DNA of 64,000 bases from Plazaster borealis (taxonomy: Eukaryota; Echinodermata; Asteroidea; Forcipulatida; Labidiasteridae): assembly GCA_021014325.1 (NCBI GenBank), contig CM037472.1, positions 36,356,234-36,420,233 of the forward strand. The letters are read 5' to 3'. The notes beneath the pieces are model-generated. The model was given only the letters and a program-made list of their open reading frames with translations, ran no database searches and had not been told where the DNA came from. The translations under genes were made by a program, and so were the position numbers. Below are positions 31,780-43,152 of this stretch, one piece after another. Within the stretch, counting starts at the first letter, position 1. Every line of letters begins with the position of its first letter.

Positions 31780-33125
31780 TGTTCATTCATATTACAATAA
31801 ATAGCCAACTCTATTTTCATGTACTTGGCTGACAAACAAGCATTATCTTCAACAGCAGTTTCCATTCTATTCACCACAAGGCCGTGTCACTGTCACAACC
31901 TTGTAAATGTGTTTCTATACTGACGTCATGACGTCATGCAACAACAAACTAAACCTAGTTCTTTGAATTGATTTCTATGGGTGATTATTCAGTGCACATA
32001 TTTTGTTGCAATGACCATAATTGGGTAAGAATGCGTCAGCTCGTGTTGAAAAGAGGTTGGCCACACACACATGAAACACGATCATTAGAAAGGGTTCCGC
32101 CCATAAACATGATATTGTTATTTCCTTAATTTAATAAACATGCACTCTTTTCCATTTATATTTGCTGTTCTTAAATCTGGTTTAATCCTAAAAACAAGTA
32201 ATTAACATTAAACTTTAAGGAAACATCGTTGACAGTTCAACTGATTTACAAACTATCGGTATTTTGGGGGCTTACGGGAGTGCCCTTGTGTGGTCTTTTA
32301 CACTTTGAAACGTTATATTTACAAATTCAAGAATAATTTACAACCATCTTGTCTTACGTATTGTCAACTAAGCGAATAGTGCCCATTTCCAACTTTATTT
32401 GAAGAATATACTTCTAGTTTTTCGCAGTCTATGTTTTTCTAGTTAAAATAGCATTATTCTCTGCCAAATTACGTAAAATAAAGAGCAATAGGCCCCTATT
32501 ACAAATGATGTTATTTTACAAATTTAGATTAAATCTGACTTTTTATATTGGTTTTGCAGGTCATTTTCGGCAAAATAAGCTGCCAATATAAAAACGTCAG
32601 GTTATTCTATTTTGCTCTATGAAGCTCCCTAAAACAGTCATTCAATTTCACTTAATGTGTACGCAAAGTGTTCGTTTGCTTCAAGCGATGAAAAAAGACA
32701 ACCATTCAGTTTAACAATTCACTCGACCAGCATTCAATTTCGCAGCAGCTTTTCGCAGAAATCTCTAGTAATGTTGCGTTCGAATGCCTCGAAGTGAAAT
32801 TGAATGACAGTTTCAACTGATGAGAGGCAAAATTGCCTTAATACGAATGCATTAAAGTGAAATGGGCTGTTGACGGAGGGGGGGGGGGGGTTGCCGAAAA
32901 ATGACCGGGAAAACTATATTTAAACATGACGAAAGAAAACAAAAAAAATCATTCATTAGAGGGCGCTGTGTTCGTTTAAGTTTTCTCGGACAATTTCTCG
33001 ATTTTGTTAACATTGATTCTTTGTAGACAATCAACCCGTAATTATAAACTTAAATCTATTTTTTTATAATTATTGTTAATTGAAGGTAAGATACAATAAA
33101 ATGGATTGTAAGAGAACTCGGGAGA
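31780..33125. other. Intergenic, no gene recognised
   Basis: AT-rich sequence with a G-run at 32878-32890. No open frame with recognisable domains on either strand. Confidence 0.5.
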
Positions 33126-33236
33126 GTATACATTGCTTAATACACATCGGTGTAAGGGTAAAAACAAATTATATTCTTTATCCACGATGCAAAATTAACA
33201 ATTATTAAATCGTTGCAGTACCCGCTGCTAACACAT

Positions 33237-33400
33237 AGGATTCGAACTGCCTCTAGCCACCGGGCTAGCTCGGTGGTCTAGTGGTAAGACATCTGCTCGA
33301 ATGCAAAGGTCGTGGCTTCGAATCCCACCCGAATGATTTCCCTGTGGATTTTTTTCACAGAGCTCGAGAAAGTACTGAGTATATCTCTCTTAAAGTTTAA
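33237..33400 (+). mobile_element. tRNA-derived SINE (family S1)
   Basis: Head with A-box-like TGGTCTAGTGG (33273-33283) and B-box-like GGCTTCGAATCCC, followed by a body CACAGAGCTCGAGAAAGTACTGAGTATA. Related pieces lie at 44939, 53690-53772, 58770 and 59229. The anticodon arm does not fold as a real tRNA. An ~80 bp sequence (CAGTGCTTAA ... GATGCAAAATTAACA) lies on both sides, at 33128-33208 and 33511-33587, probably the tail of successive SINE copies. Confidence 0.6.
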
Positions 33401-33876
33401 GACTAAAATTCACTCGTATCGATTGAAACTTGTGACAACCTGCAGATGATTTGTCCCTGGTTCCAGTCAATTAGGGTGAATTTCAGTCTAAAACTTTAAG
33501 AGATACAGTGCTTAATAAGGGTTATTAAGGGTAAAAACTAATAATATTTTTTATCCCCGATGCAAAATTAACATCTATTAAAGAGAACATTGGTTATCAA
33601 CAATCAACACTTCAAAGTATCACCCGTCTCGTTATTAACTTGCTGTAATCCAGGGCCCAATTTCATAAAACCTTAAAAAGCAGAATTTTCCTGCATAAGG
33701 AGCGGCCATTAACATAATTTTTGCGTCATTGAACATTGCTTACCATTGACACAGGAAAATGCTTGCTATACATTGCCGTCGGTTCTTGTATAAGCAGATG
33801 AGTGACGCAACAATTCAATTCCATTGCGAACGCACACACATGCTCTCAACACTTTTGCCTATACATCAAAGTATTA

Positions 33877-34266
33877 TCAAAGGGTATGATAACGTTTGGT
33901 AATGACTCTGAAAACTAATGGCAAACAAAACTTACTTGGTAAGAAGTACAGCAAATTTTGATGGTATAATGCATTTTGAGAAACTTTTCACTTCGAAGTA
34001 TGACTGCGGTTATGGAAAAAGATATCACATTTTATCCCTCAGAAATTTCAATCTGAGAAGCGTTACTGACAGTAACGTTTCTCAGATTGTGTATTAAAAT
34101 TGCAGATTATTCTTCATGGACATAACCGCTCCAGATTTTCGGCAATATCTCAAAAACCCTACCACTTCTTGAAATGAAAATTTTCACAGGTGAGTTTTAT
34201 GGTATAATCTACAACGAAATAGGATTGAAACAGTGGGATCCAATTACCAAACGTATACAATCCCTT
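33877..34266 (+). mobile_element. TTAA-type MITE, family B
   Basis: Starts near AAAGGGTATGATAACGTTTGG and ends TATACAATCCCTT before TTAA (34267-34270), with the internal CTGAGAAGCGTTACTG palindrome. Confidence 0.7.
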
Positions 34267-34673
34267 TTAAGCACAGTAATTTGTTTCCGGGTAAACAGCT
34301 TTATAAATTTAGGCCCAGATCATAGCACTTCTAAACAGGCTTGTATCTGTACATGGAATTATAAACTCTAACCCAGTAACTTCACGCACCGCGCGCTGGC
34401 CGTTACGTCACAATCATGTTGAGGAGTTGAGGAGTTCACGTCATAATAGCTCTGTGGTTCACAGGCGATTACCATATTTTTTTTTACAATGATGTATGAT
34501 CGCTTAAATATTATATTTATAATATTTTTGTTTTAGTATTCGTATTTACGTCAGACTGTACAGTCAGAATGATCTTAATTCAAAGCAACCATAGCATTAA
34601 CACGTTATTCAAAAGGCTTTTGCTAATGTTAGGCCACATATTTTATATGTTGCCATGTCAACAATGACATGAT

Positions 34674-34921
34674 GGACAGGCCATCTCCTGAGACTACCTG
34701 ATGAAACACCAGCCAAGCAAGCGCTTATGGAATGTGTACGTCATCACAAGCTGCCAAGGGGCGGTCAAAGAACAACATGGCTGAAAAGAATAAATGAAGA
34801 CCTGAAAGCCACGGACCTGAACATCAAGAACCGACATACCTGGCACTTGGCAGCTGATAGAGAACAGTGGAGGATACTTACAGAGTGCGCAATGTCAGAC
34901 GCACTTGACGAAAGCGCTTAG
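34674..34921 (+). pseudogene. C-terminal fragment of a non-LTR retrotransposon
   Basis: Open from WTGHLLRLPDETP through KLPRGGQRTTW, LKRINEDLKATDL and ADREQWRIL to a stop at 34919-34921. The layout (GHLLR, RG-QRTTW, DLK, DR--WR) is that of the C-terminal tail after RT in RTE/craftsman-like LINEs. RT itself is absent upstream, so this is a 5'-truncated relic. Confidence 0.6.
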
Positions 34922-35032
34922 ATGAGATGATGTCAACAAAACTATAAAAAGTATATATAACAATTTAAAAAACGCCCTCCCACCCCAACCCCACCCCCAA
35001 AAGGGACGCTCAACACTTTGTTTTAAGTGGCT

Positions 35033-36769
35033 TTATGAATACTCATTTAAAACTGCGTAGTCCGGCGAGTCAGTCGGCGCCAGACGGCGTCCATTTTCAA
35101 TTCCCGATAACAGATTCATCTCTGCGTACGCAACCGCGATATTACTTGGTCTCCGCGTACCGGTTTGCTCCGGGGGTGCTGGGTGCGAGTCATTGGTATC
35201 CACATAGCGAGGAGACGTGGATACCCGATTTTGCCCGTTGTCCATCTGAGGTGTTGTAATTCTTACGTGGCGACCGCCTTTCGAGTGATCTTGCTGTGTT
35301 CCCGTACCTTCTTCGGACGGTAACATTTGAATGCCTGGCTCGCTATATCCGCCAGAATTTATCCGGTCTTCCGTGGGTCTGGAGGCTCTCCTCGGTGTCT
35401 GCGATTTTGGTATGACGTCCACAGTCGATACCTGGGATGTAATGCCTCCATCTAAGTCCCCGGAATCGAAGACAGGATTGAAGAAGCTCTGTTCCGTCGA
35501 AACACCAGAAGCCTGGTCTTGACGAAGTCGTTTTTCTGTACTGTCCGGTGTTTTTTTCCTTACCTTATTCGGTTTAGCGTAGAAAGCGGATCTATCGACT
35601 GCTGCAGTCGAGTCCGTTGGTTTGGAGTGTTTAAGTGAGTCCGGATATCTACATTCTAAGTTGGTGTTATGGTGTAAGTTTTGATAAACTGCTGGTTCCT
35701 CGGGTATAGGTTGAGCTCGTAATCCTGTATTTTCATAGAGAACGCCATCTTGACGTCTGGGTTCTTTTGGCGTTGTCTCTGCATTGACGGACTGTGTTTT
35801 GGTCACGGTGGTGTGAGGCTTTGGTTTTCTGTTGCAGAGACACGTAGTGTAGATGACCAGGATGAGGAGAAGTAGCGCTACGCCACCAGCGAGTGATCCT
35901 ACCAGGATTGATGTGGTGAGCCCGGGTGAGGCCGTCGGTGTCGTCAAGGTAGCCGCCGGGGCTGTTGGCGTCGATACTGGTGGATTGGGTGTTGCTTGTG
36001 TCCTTTGCAATGTTGTTGGTTCTGTTGTGGGTAGCGTCAGGTTCACTACGTGGATCGGTCCGATTGTACATGACTTACTCATTCCTTGAAAATACATTGG
36101 TGACGTGATTGTGCATGTGAATTGAAGACCATGTTCAGCAACTCCAACTGTAAGATCTAATGACCGTAGTGCAGTATTATTAACGCTCAAGGATGACCAA
36201 CTAAATGCCCTTGTTTGGTCAGTTATAACATCAATGCTGACTTCTGGATTGGCAATCTCAGACGAACATTTGATTGTTAATATTGTTTCAGGAAGTACGC
36301 TAATTTGTCCACCAGGGGAGCACATAGGGAAGGACTCGTTTGGGAAGTACAACACTGATAATGTTAATTTGTCAGTAGCTAAAATTTGGGTGCCTCCGTC
36401 CGGGTTGTACAATCTAACATTACAAATATAACCAAAGGCGTCTTTCCTTTGCAAGTCGGTGATTGAAAACTCGTTAACGTTGACCGTATCCAACGGCCAT
36501 TTACTATTGAAGCTGTAGCGTGGATCATTCATCACATAGATTATATCACCCCAACTCAGAGTCCTATCTACTGTCCTCCACTCCACAACGTAATTTGACT
36601 GGAGGTTTGCAGCCGTACATCTCATCCGAACCTTCCCGCCCTCCTTACGATCGGCTTCTGGTGTAAGGAACTCGGTGTACACAGTGGGTTGACCGTCAAG
36701 ACCGAGAAACGAACTCGACCCGCACAGCAAGAGCAAGTATGTTGTACACTTGGGAATCATTGTTCTCAT
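35033..36769 (-). CDS. Two-Ig-domain type I receptor with long multi-tyrosine tail
   Basis: Single-exon ORF of 578 aa. Signal peptide ~1-26 (YLLLLCGSSSFLGL). V-like Ig ~30-138 with C51, W64 and KDAFGYIC (C116). C2-like Ig 142-240: core C168/C219 plus extra pair C150/C234. Thr/Pro stalk 245-284, membrane span ~285-309, then a 265-residue tail, much longer than in the tandem trio. Tail tyrosines: Y345 (LYENT), Y362 (VYQNL), Y375, Y397, Y475, Y522, Y548 (AYAEM), Y571 (DYAVL), Y577. YEN and YQN are Grb2-SH2-type sites; VYQNL and DYAVL are ITIM-like but lack the usual -2 residue. The V-domain start (LTPEADRKEGGKVRMRC) shows kinship with the tandem trio. ATG codons at 36769 and 36760 are both possible starts. 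Ligand unknown. Confidence 0.85.
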   Translation of the reverse strand: MRTMIPKCTTYLLLLCGSSSFLGLDGQPTVYTEFLTPEADRKEGGKVRMRCTAANLQSNYVVEWRTVDRTLSWGDIIYVMNDPRYSFNSKWPLDTVNVNEFSITDLQRKDAFGYICNVRLYNPDGGTQILATDKLTLSVLYFPNESFPMCSPGGQISVLPETILTIKCSSEIANPEVSIDVITDQTRAFSWSSLSVNNTALRSLDLTVGVAEHGLQFTCTITSPMYFQGMSKSCTIGPIHVVNLTLPTTEPTTLQRTQATPNPPVSTPTAPAATLTTPTASPGLTTSILVGSLAGGVALLLLILVIYTTCLCNRKPKPHTTVTKTQSVNAETTPKEPRRQDGVLYENTGLRAQPIPEEPAVYQNLHHNTNLECRYPDSLKHSKPTDSTAAVDRSAFYAKPNKVRKKTPDSTEKRLRQDQASGVSTEQSFFNPVFDSGDLDGGITSQVSTVDVIPKSQTPRRASRPTEDRINSGGYSEPGIQMLPSEEGTGTQQDHSKGGRHVRITTPQMDNGQNRVSTSPRYVDTNDSHPAPPEQTGTRRPSNIAVAYAEMNLLSGIENGRRLAPTDSPDYAVLNEYS

Positions 36770-37013
36770 AATTACAGGCAGTCCATAATGACAATTCCCA
36801 TTGATAAATTAATTAAAAGTTCCAGGTGAACCGAGCGAAGAAGTAGTTTAGCTCTTAGGAGGCTAAGATCTGCTTAAGTCAGCAAAAACCGGGCTTCAGC
36901 TCAAGTGTTCAGCGTGTTCCCATGGATGTGACAATCAATGGAGTGTTTATAATGGAATGGCTTATATGCAAGTATACAACTCTTATAACTTCATCTCTTG
37001 CTGTCACACAACA

Positions 37014-37027
37014 GTGAATTTCAACAA
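37014..37027 (-). promoter_or_regulatory. Diverged upstream motif of the 35 kb receptor
   Basis: GTGAATTTCAACAA in a neighbourhood (GCTGTCACACAACAGTG) resembling that of the tandem copies, about 245 bases upstream of the start codon. Confidence 0.25.
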
Positions 37028-37220
37028 TAACGTACGTTCTAGAATCTCATATCTTGTTTATGATTGATGGTATTCAAATGAGGTTGAACAATGTCATGGG
37101 AGAGTCCATCAAGGCTGGCCTAAAACAACACTTCATTCACTGTATCTGTGTTCGTCAAAATTGTTGTCTTGTTAGGTGTCCGTCAGACTGCATGTTGTTG
37201 AAGCACAGTGTAGCTACAAT

Positions 37221-37305
37221 GGGCAAGCTCAGACAAACATTTCATTGTTAATATTGTTTCAGGAAGTACGGTAACGGTCCAGCAGTGGAGCTTACAGGAA
37301 ACTTA
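37221..37305 (-). pseudogene. Small relic of a receptor C2-domain
   Basis: About 85 bases align with 36252-36340 of the neighbouring gene (CAGACAAACATT, TTAATATTGTTTCAGGAAGTACG, TCCAGCAGTGGAGC). A 4-base difference breaks the frame. It shows that another receptor copy once stood upstream of the 35 kb gene. Confidence 0.65.
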
Positions 37306-38574
37306 AGGAATCATATTCGTTAAAATTTCACAGGAATTATTGATTCTGTTATACAGATTTTAGTGAGTTCAAGGCTCTAAAACAACACTTCAAAGACTTT
37401 ATATGTCTTTGTCATACTGTTTTCTTTTTAGTTGTCCGTCGCCCGTCAATAATTAGAACAATTGAAACATTTGAAAATGGGATTTCTAAAAAATAAGCAT
37501 ATTCATCCCAAGTTTAATTTTTGTTCAGTGCAAATTGTAACAAAATATTTACATTGTGTAAAAATTGAAATTGTATTTATAACAAATTGGTCTGAATATT
37601 TTTTTGTTTTCAAGAACTTTGTGTACATACAAATTTATAGAGAATATTTTATTCCATAGTACAACATAGTCTTCGTTCGAGTTGTTTTTCTCTCGTTTTG
37701 GATACGCCCGAGACTTGCACAGTCTATTGACAACTTTGCTAACGACAAACTAATGCAGGCTACACCAGACAGTATTTTGAATTAGCCATTAATACGGAGC
37801 CGGTATAGTCGGCCGGGGGTGCACCACACTAAATAAGCTCCACTAAGCAACAAAAATGCCAAATGCTAAATATTGAAAAAGAAATACTTAGTTTCTTGGC
37901 CTCTTGAACATGTTGTCTGACAGCTAAACTTAATTTTTCTTTTCAAATTTTGGTATAGGTTATAGCCGTTTGGGTTTTTGATCAAGACCCGTCCAAAATA
38001 AAAACACCCCTGAACGACTACTGGCTTGACTCCTTCTTGGGAAAAAATAACCCTACACTCCCTTTTAGCAAAATAGGGCAATTTTTTGAGCGCTGGTGTA
38101 CCAACCTCAGGGGCACAATATTGGACCATTTTTCAACAATCCATCAGAGCCATGACCTTCAAATCTTTGATTTACAGAAAAACTTGTGGGTACATGTTAT
38201 TAATTACGCTCCGCGCATAGTGAGTTTCTCTCTATTTAGTATATAGTGTATAGTGTTGTCTGAATCAAGGCCATATGTGACTTGTGGAACGTCTAACCAC
38301 TGATTGTTGACGTATGAGAGTCAATAACGACAAAAAAACTACGGTTTTGTGCGGATGATCACAGCCTTGAAATCGAGTCTAGACTTGACTTGTGACCCAA
38401 AGAAGGGTGCTTACTATAGCTACCTAAATAGCGCCCTCGGTATAACTAGCGGTAAGTTATTGTTTTAGTCTGGCACGCCGTTGATGCACTGCGGCGATTT
38501 ACGACACAACAATATTGCTGCAAAAGTTGTTACTGAATGACCTCATCTCTGATACCTAAAAATACATTCTGTAC

Positions 38575-39070
38575 TGGGGGAAACGAAACTGTTTCAACTG
38601 TTTTAAAATGAAAACCAGCGTTGGGGAACTAAACTGTATCGTCTTAAAATGGTAACCAGTGTGGGGGAACCAAACTGTTTCAACCGTTTTTAAATGGTAA
38701 CCAGTGTGGGGGAGTTTTGATTCACCCACACTGGCTATCATTTTAAAACGGTTGAAACAGTTTTGGTCCCCACACTGGTTATAATTTTAAAACGGTTAAA
38801 ACAGTTTGATATAATTTTTAAAATGATAGCCGGTGTGGGGGAACCAAAACTGATTTACCGTTTTAAAATGATAACGAGTGGGGGAACCAAAACTGATTTA
38901 CCGTTTTAAAATGATAACCAGTGTGGGGGAATTTAAGTGTTTCAGCTGTTTTTAAAAATGATGTTCAGTGTGGGCCCGGGTGAACTAAAACTGTTTCAAG
39001 TGGTTCAAAATGCTATTCTGTGTGGGGAACCGAAACTTTTTCAACTGTTTTTAAATGATGTTCAGTGTGG
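38575..39070. repeat. ~55 bp minisatellite with an inverted central block
   Basis: Repeats of CCAGTGTGGGGGAACCAAAC followed by TGTTTCAACCGTTTTAAAATG. In 38712-38810 the same unit is present as its reverse complement (CCACACTGGCTATCATTTTAAAACGG), between direct blocks on both sides. Confidence 0.8.
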
Positions 39071-39668
39071 GGAACTTTTTAAATGACTGTTTTAAAACGC
39101 TTCGGTAATGGGGTCGGGGGTTAGGGGTTGATAATGTAAAATCAAAACCATGTCCTACGAGTGGCACCGATAATGAAAGCTTCCCCCAACATCAAGGGTA
39201 AGGAATTTAACCCTAGCACTGACGTCACACGCGGCTATTGGTGACCCGTCGTCTGCCATTTTGGGGAGTCAAGTTTGATGCAAAGTATTGACGTGAGCGT
39301 GTAAACGCCCCATCCCCCACCCCACCCCCCCCCCTAAAAAAATTTTTTAAAAATGGTCCTTATTGGTTAAAGGTTGTATTCTGTTGGGCACTTATGCAAT
39401 GACCGGGAGCAAAGTTCCCTGAAGTTGATGAATTTGTGACGAGTTGTGGTGTGTTTAGTGTAAAAACAGATTAAAGAGATTAATACTTAATTGAGTCTTA
39501 AAATCATGACGTATCATAAACAACAATCGGCCAAACTTATGTATGTTTATTGGAAGAAATATAACTGTAGCCGCCAGAATATCTTTTTTGTTTACCTTTT
39601 TTGTGCAGCGCCTCGCCTTTTCAATAATCAATAGAGGGCGCTATTTTCAAGACACATTGTGTTGTACC

Positions 39669-40294
39669 ATGGTTGTAAATTGTCACGCTACAAATTGCCA
39701 AGATACAGAAAGGAACAAAACCATTTATTTAAGACATCTATTGCCACTAGAACCTAGGCAGCTCAGCAAAGTGAGTGTTCTCATTTTATTTAGCATTGTT
39801 ATTGTCGATATTGAGTAATTTGGAAGTGTTTTTGTTATACAAAATTAAGGTTTTTTGTTGAGTGGAAATTACACGTGTGTACATGCATGTACATGCATGT
39901 ACATGACATGTAGGCCCATTGCTCTGTATTATACGTTCATGCGTTATTGATGCCATTGATTATGTAGTTTATGTAGTTTACAATAATCGGTTTCTTGTAT
40001 GAAGATTCATGAGATATTTGCAGTAAATTGACAGGTTCACAAGTTTAGGAGTTAATTCATAATGATCTAGAAGTTTAAGTCAAAATGTGACCTTGGTTCA
40101 TGTATTTAATATGCAACTTGTTATTCTCTCTTTATGTATTTTAGTTGAATCACCTTCACCAACTTCACCTTCACCAACTTCACCTTCACCAACTACACTG
40201 TAGTCACCAAACACCAAACACCAAACACCACCTACTACCGCCATCCAGTAAATTAATTGCCACCTCTACTTCAATAGTCAACCGTCTACACTAA
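39669..40294 (+). CDS. Possible two-exon small gene with THAP-like N terminus
   Basis: Candidate exon 1, 39669-39770: MVVNCHATNC..., where C5 and C10 sit as in the C2CH zinc finger of THAP proteins, followed by a stretch IYLRHLLPLEP placed like the usual F-H-x-F-P region. It ends at a good donor (AAA|GTGAGT, 39771). Candidate exon 2, 40145-40294, follows TTTTAG and stays in frame to TAA: a CACCTTCACCAACTT repeat rich in His, Leu and Gln, with C53 and H55 near where THAP has its second C-x2-H pair. An AATAAA lies near 40396. The total is 83 aa. The invariant Trp of THAP is not visible, so this may be a degenerate exon or chance. Splicing is inferred. Confidence 0.3.
40141..40232 (+). repeat. 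Short tandem repeats CACCTTCACCAACTT and CCAAACA
   Basis: Three copies of the 15-mer CACCTTCACCAACTT, followed by three copies of the 7-mer ACACCAA. 39870-39910 also contains ACATGCATGT repeats. Confidence 0.8.
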
Positions 40295-40644
40295 TTAGTT
40301 ATCTGGATACAATCATCAGAACTGAATCATCAAATTAAAGTTTATTCGTCAATAACAGTAATTATAAAGTAATTTTACCTGCAGATCAAGATCAATAAAA
40401 TAAAAGTTTAACAGTTAATTTTGGTGCGTCTCATTGCTGAGTAAAATATTCCTGAATTTAAATAAGCGACGACCTGTAGCATCACAGGCTACAATAACTA
40501 ATTTATAAAGGATTCTATGGCTAGACATTATGCAGACTGTTTTGATTTCTATAGCAATAGCAAATTATTTCAAAGAAAGTATGGAATGTAATTTGTGTAT
40601 TTAAAAAAAGGGTTGTTAACTATCGAAAACGTGATTAGTTTTAA

Positions 40645-41032
40645 AGGGATTGTATATGTTTGGTAATTGGAACCCACTGTTTTTGTTAATCCTGTATAGT
40701 TGTAGATATTTACCATAAAACTAACCTGTGAAAAATTCAACTCAAAAGTTGGTAGCGCTTTTGAGCAAACAAAATGGAGCGGTTATGTCCACGCAGGAAG
40801 AATAATCTGCAATTGGAATACAATCTGAGAAACGTTACTGCAGTGACGCTTCTCAGATTCAAATTTTTGGGGATAAAAAATGATATCTTTTTCCATAACC
40901 GCCGCACTTTGATGTGAAAAGTTTCTCAAAATGCATTATACTATCCAAAGCTGCTGTACTTCTTTACCAAGACCAAGTAAGTTTGTATTGCCAGCAATTT
41001 TCAGAGTCATTACCAAACAAATACAAACCCTA
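40645..41032 (-). mobile_element. TTAA-type MITE, family B, reverse orientation
   Basis: Begins after TTAA (40641-40644) with AGGGATTGTATATGTTTGGTAAT and ends CATTACCAAACAAATACAAACCC. The internal palindrome CTGAGAAACGTTACTGCAGTGACGCTTCTCAG is present. Confidence 0.75.
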
Positions 41033-41157
41033 TAATATTCAAAGTAGAACTACTCCTCCAGACAATCAATCCCTTTTGGAGTATTGCCAATAAGGAAAAT
41101 ACTTTTCCTAGACCCCAATTCAACGTTGCTTATTTCGATTGCCGTGATCGAATACCA

Positions 41158-41335
41158 GGGCCAAATTTCATGTCTCTGCTTACTGATGAATTTCTGCGCT
41201 TGCGATCACCATTCTTCGCTGCGTAAAGCGAAGAATGCCTAGTAAGGTGGACTACGCACGCGCACAAGCAGAAATTCCCTTTTCCGTAAGCGCCGATTCT
41301 TTTCTTACGGTAAGTAGAGCCATGAAATTGGGCCC
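41158..41335. mobile_element. 178-bp inverted-repeat MITE (GGGCC-AAATTTCATG ends)
   Basis: Left arm GGGCCAAATTTCATGTCTCT and right arm AGAGCCATGAAATTGGGCCC pair, with an inner GCGAAGAATG palindrome. Similar ends are found at 42641-42832, 51230-51405 and 33654. Confidence 0.6.
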
Positions 41336-41424
41336 ACATAATATGAACGTGCACAGAATTCCTGACAAAACTTAACCCTTTTTTCGTTGTTTTTTTCTAA
41401 ACCGTGATACCCTTATTGATAGAG

Positions 41425-42210
41425 CAGTGGTGGATTTAGCATGGGAGCAGGAGGCACAGGCACCCCGTCCTCTGACTGAAAAAAAAAAGAATTGAGTGGC
41501 AAATTAATCAAATTCCCAATTTTAAATTCGGTAAAAAACGATATCTTGTAAAATGCTTCTAAAATGTCACAGATTGCACCAGAGAGCATTTAATGTTAAA
41601 CAACATTTCCCGGGGTCCTTAAAGCGGCCCCAGACCCAACGCAATAATAAACTTATCATAAAATAGCAGGATTTCTGAAAAGAATTCTGAAATGTCCAAG
41701 ATTGTACCAAAGAGCATCTAATGCTTAACAAAATTTCCCGGGGCCCTTAAAGGCACTGTACACGTTTGGTAATTATTCAAATAAATATTAACATAAAAAC
41801 TTACTTGGTAACGAGCAACGGAGAGCTGTTGATAGTATAAAACATTGTGAGAAACGACTCCCTCTGAAGTAACGCAGTTTTTGAGAAAGAGGTAATTTCT
41901 CACTAAAATAATAAAATACTTCTTGCAAGAAGCCTTTTAATCATCTGAAAGCACACAAATTTGTACAACAAGGGTGTTTTTTCTTTCATCATTTTCTTGC
42001 AACTTCGATGACCAATTGAGCCCAAATTTTCACAGGCTTGTTATTTTATACATATGTTGGGATACACCAAGTGAGAACACTGGTCTTTGACATACCAAAC
42101 GTGTTCAGTGCCTTTAAAGCGGGCCTGGACCCAACGCAGTAATTAACTTATCTCTGGAAATTTCCCCTCAAAGTTTACACCCCTTTCTTATAATCCTAGA
42201 TCCGCCCCTG
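41425..42210. mobile_element. Diverged CAGGGGCGG-family element hosting a family A MITE
   Basis: Starts CAGTGGTGGATTTAGC and ends TAGATCCGCCCCTG; flanks TAGAG and TAAAG agree in 4 of 5 bases. Inside, at 41751-42113, a family A MITE sits in a TTAA (CCCTTAA|...|TTAAAGCGGGCC), which splits a GGGGCCCTTAAAGCGGGCC repeat also seen intact near 27197. Confidence 0.65.
41751..42113 (-). mobile_element. TTAA-type MITE, family A, nested
   Basis: AGGCACTGTACACGTTTGGT at the left, ACCAAACGTGTTCAGTGCCT at the right, TTAA on both sides. The empty-site sequence is inferable from the related repeat at 27197. Confidence 0.85.
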
Positions 42211-42640
42211 TAAAGTGTCCAAAGTTTGTTTGTATGGTGTGTTTATTGAAAACTAGAGGATGGGAATTAATTTACTCTTAAAATAAAATGATGCAATTTC
42301 CCTTTAACATATGAAAGGCTTTCGACCATCCTTCATTAACTGTACATGACTTACACATAAAAATAGTGATTCAACACTAATACTTGTTTATAGTACCTAT
42401 TTAATCCAGGCACTTGACATGCCCTTTCAAGTGCTTTTTTATTCCTCAAGTTAGTACTGTTTTAAGAGTCCTGCAATCAAAATCCATAACTTTAGTGACA
42501 ATACAATTACTCATAAGTTACATTTGTTAAGGTGATGCTCTGTTTTTGTTGTCATTTTTTTGAAACTTAGACACTATCGTTTTTCGGAGGTGAGGGAATC
42601 ACAAGGCTGGGCATTGTCTGAATTCTTTGCAAACGTCAAT

Positions 42641-42832
42641 GGCCCAATTCCATGGAGCTGCTTAAGCAGAAAATATTGCTCAACAATTTTCTGCTTAGTA
42701 GCAATGAGCAGGATACCAGTCATAAATTGTACATGTGACTTGGTGTTTTGGCTGGTAACCCTGTTCTGGTAAGCATAAATTTGTTGTGCTTAGCTATTTT
42801 GTGTGCCTAAGCAGCTCTATGAAATTTGACCC
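42641..42832. mobile_element. 192-bp inverted-repeat MITE
   Basis: GGCCCAATTCCATGGAGCTGCTTAAGCA pairs with the distal CCTAAGCAGCTCTATGAAATTTGACC. An internal GAGCAGGATACCAGTC also occurs in the copy at 51230-51405. Confidence 0.65.
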
Positions 42833-43152
42833 ATGTCTTTATATTATGTAGGTGTTTTGGTCTGAATGCTGCTGCTATCACTCAACCTCGTTCCCAGGAG
42901 TGATCAATTTCACCGCGCCATTTTTTCCCTCATAAACCCTGGAATTGGTTCATTAAAAATGCATAGGTTTAATGGCAACATGACCGTCAGTTGGGCAGCA
43001 TTCTTTATTTTTTACACGTAACCGGAAATGGAGGTCAAGTCTTATTCTCGGGTTTTCTTCGTTATTTTGTTGAACTGGTTTTACTTTCATATTTTTTGTC
43101 ACTTAATAGTATTACATTTTCAACATCATTATATAATTTTCGTATCCATAAA

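Noticed and set aside
33268..33332. A functional tRNA gene
   Set aside because: A- and B-box-like words are present, but the anticodon and acceptor stems do not pair, and the body continues into a SINE found elsewhere in the window.
33128..33587. Short LTR-type element (80-bp direct repeats around 300 bp)
   Set aside because: No TG...CA ends, no primer-binding site or coding; best explained by adjacent SINE copies.
38385..38410. Fourth end of the TAGACTTG family (CTAGACTTGACTTGTGACCC)
   Set aside because: No matching partner end or 9-bp duplication could be found nearby.
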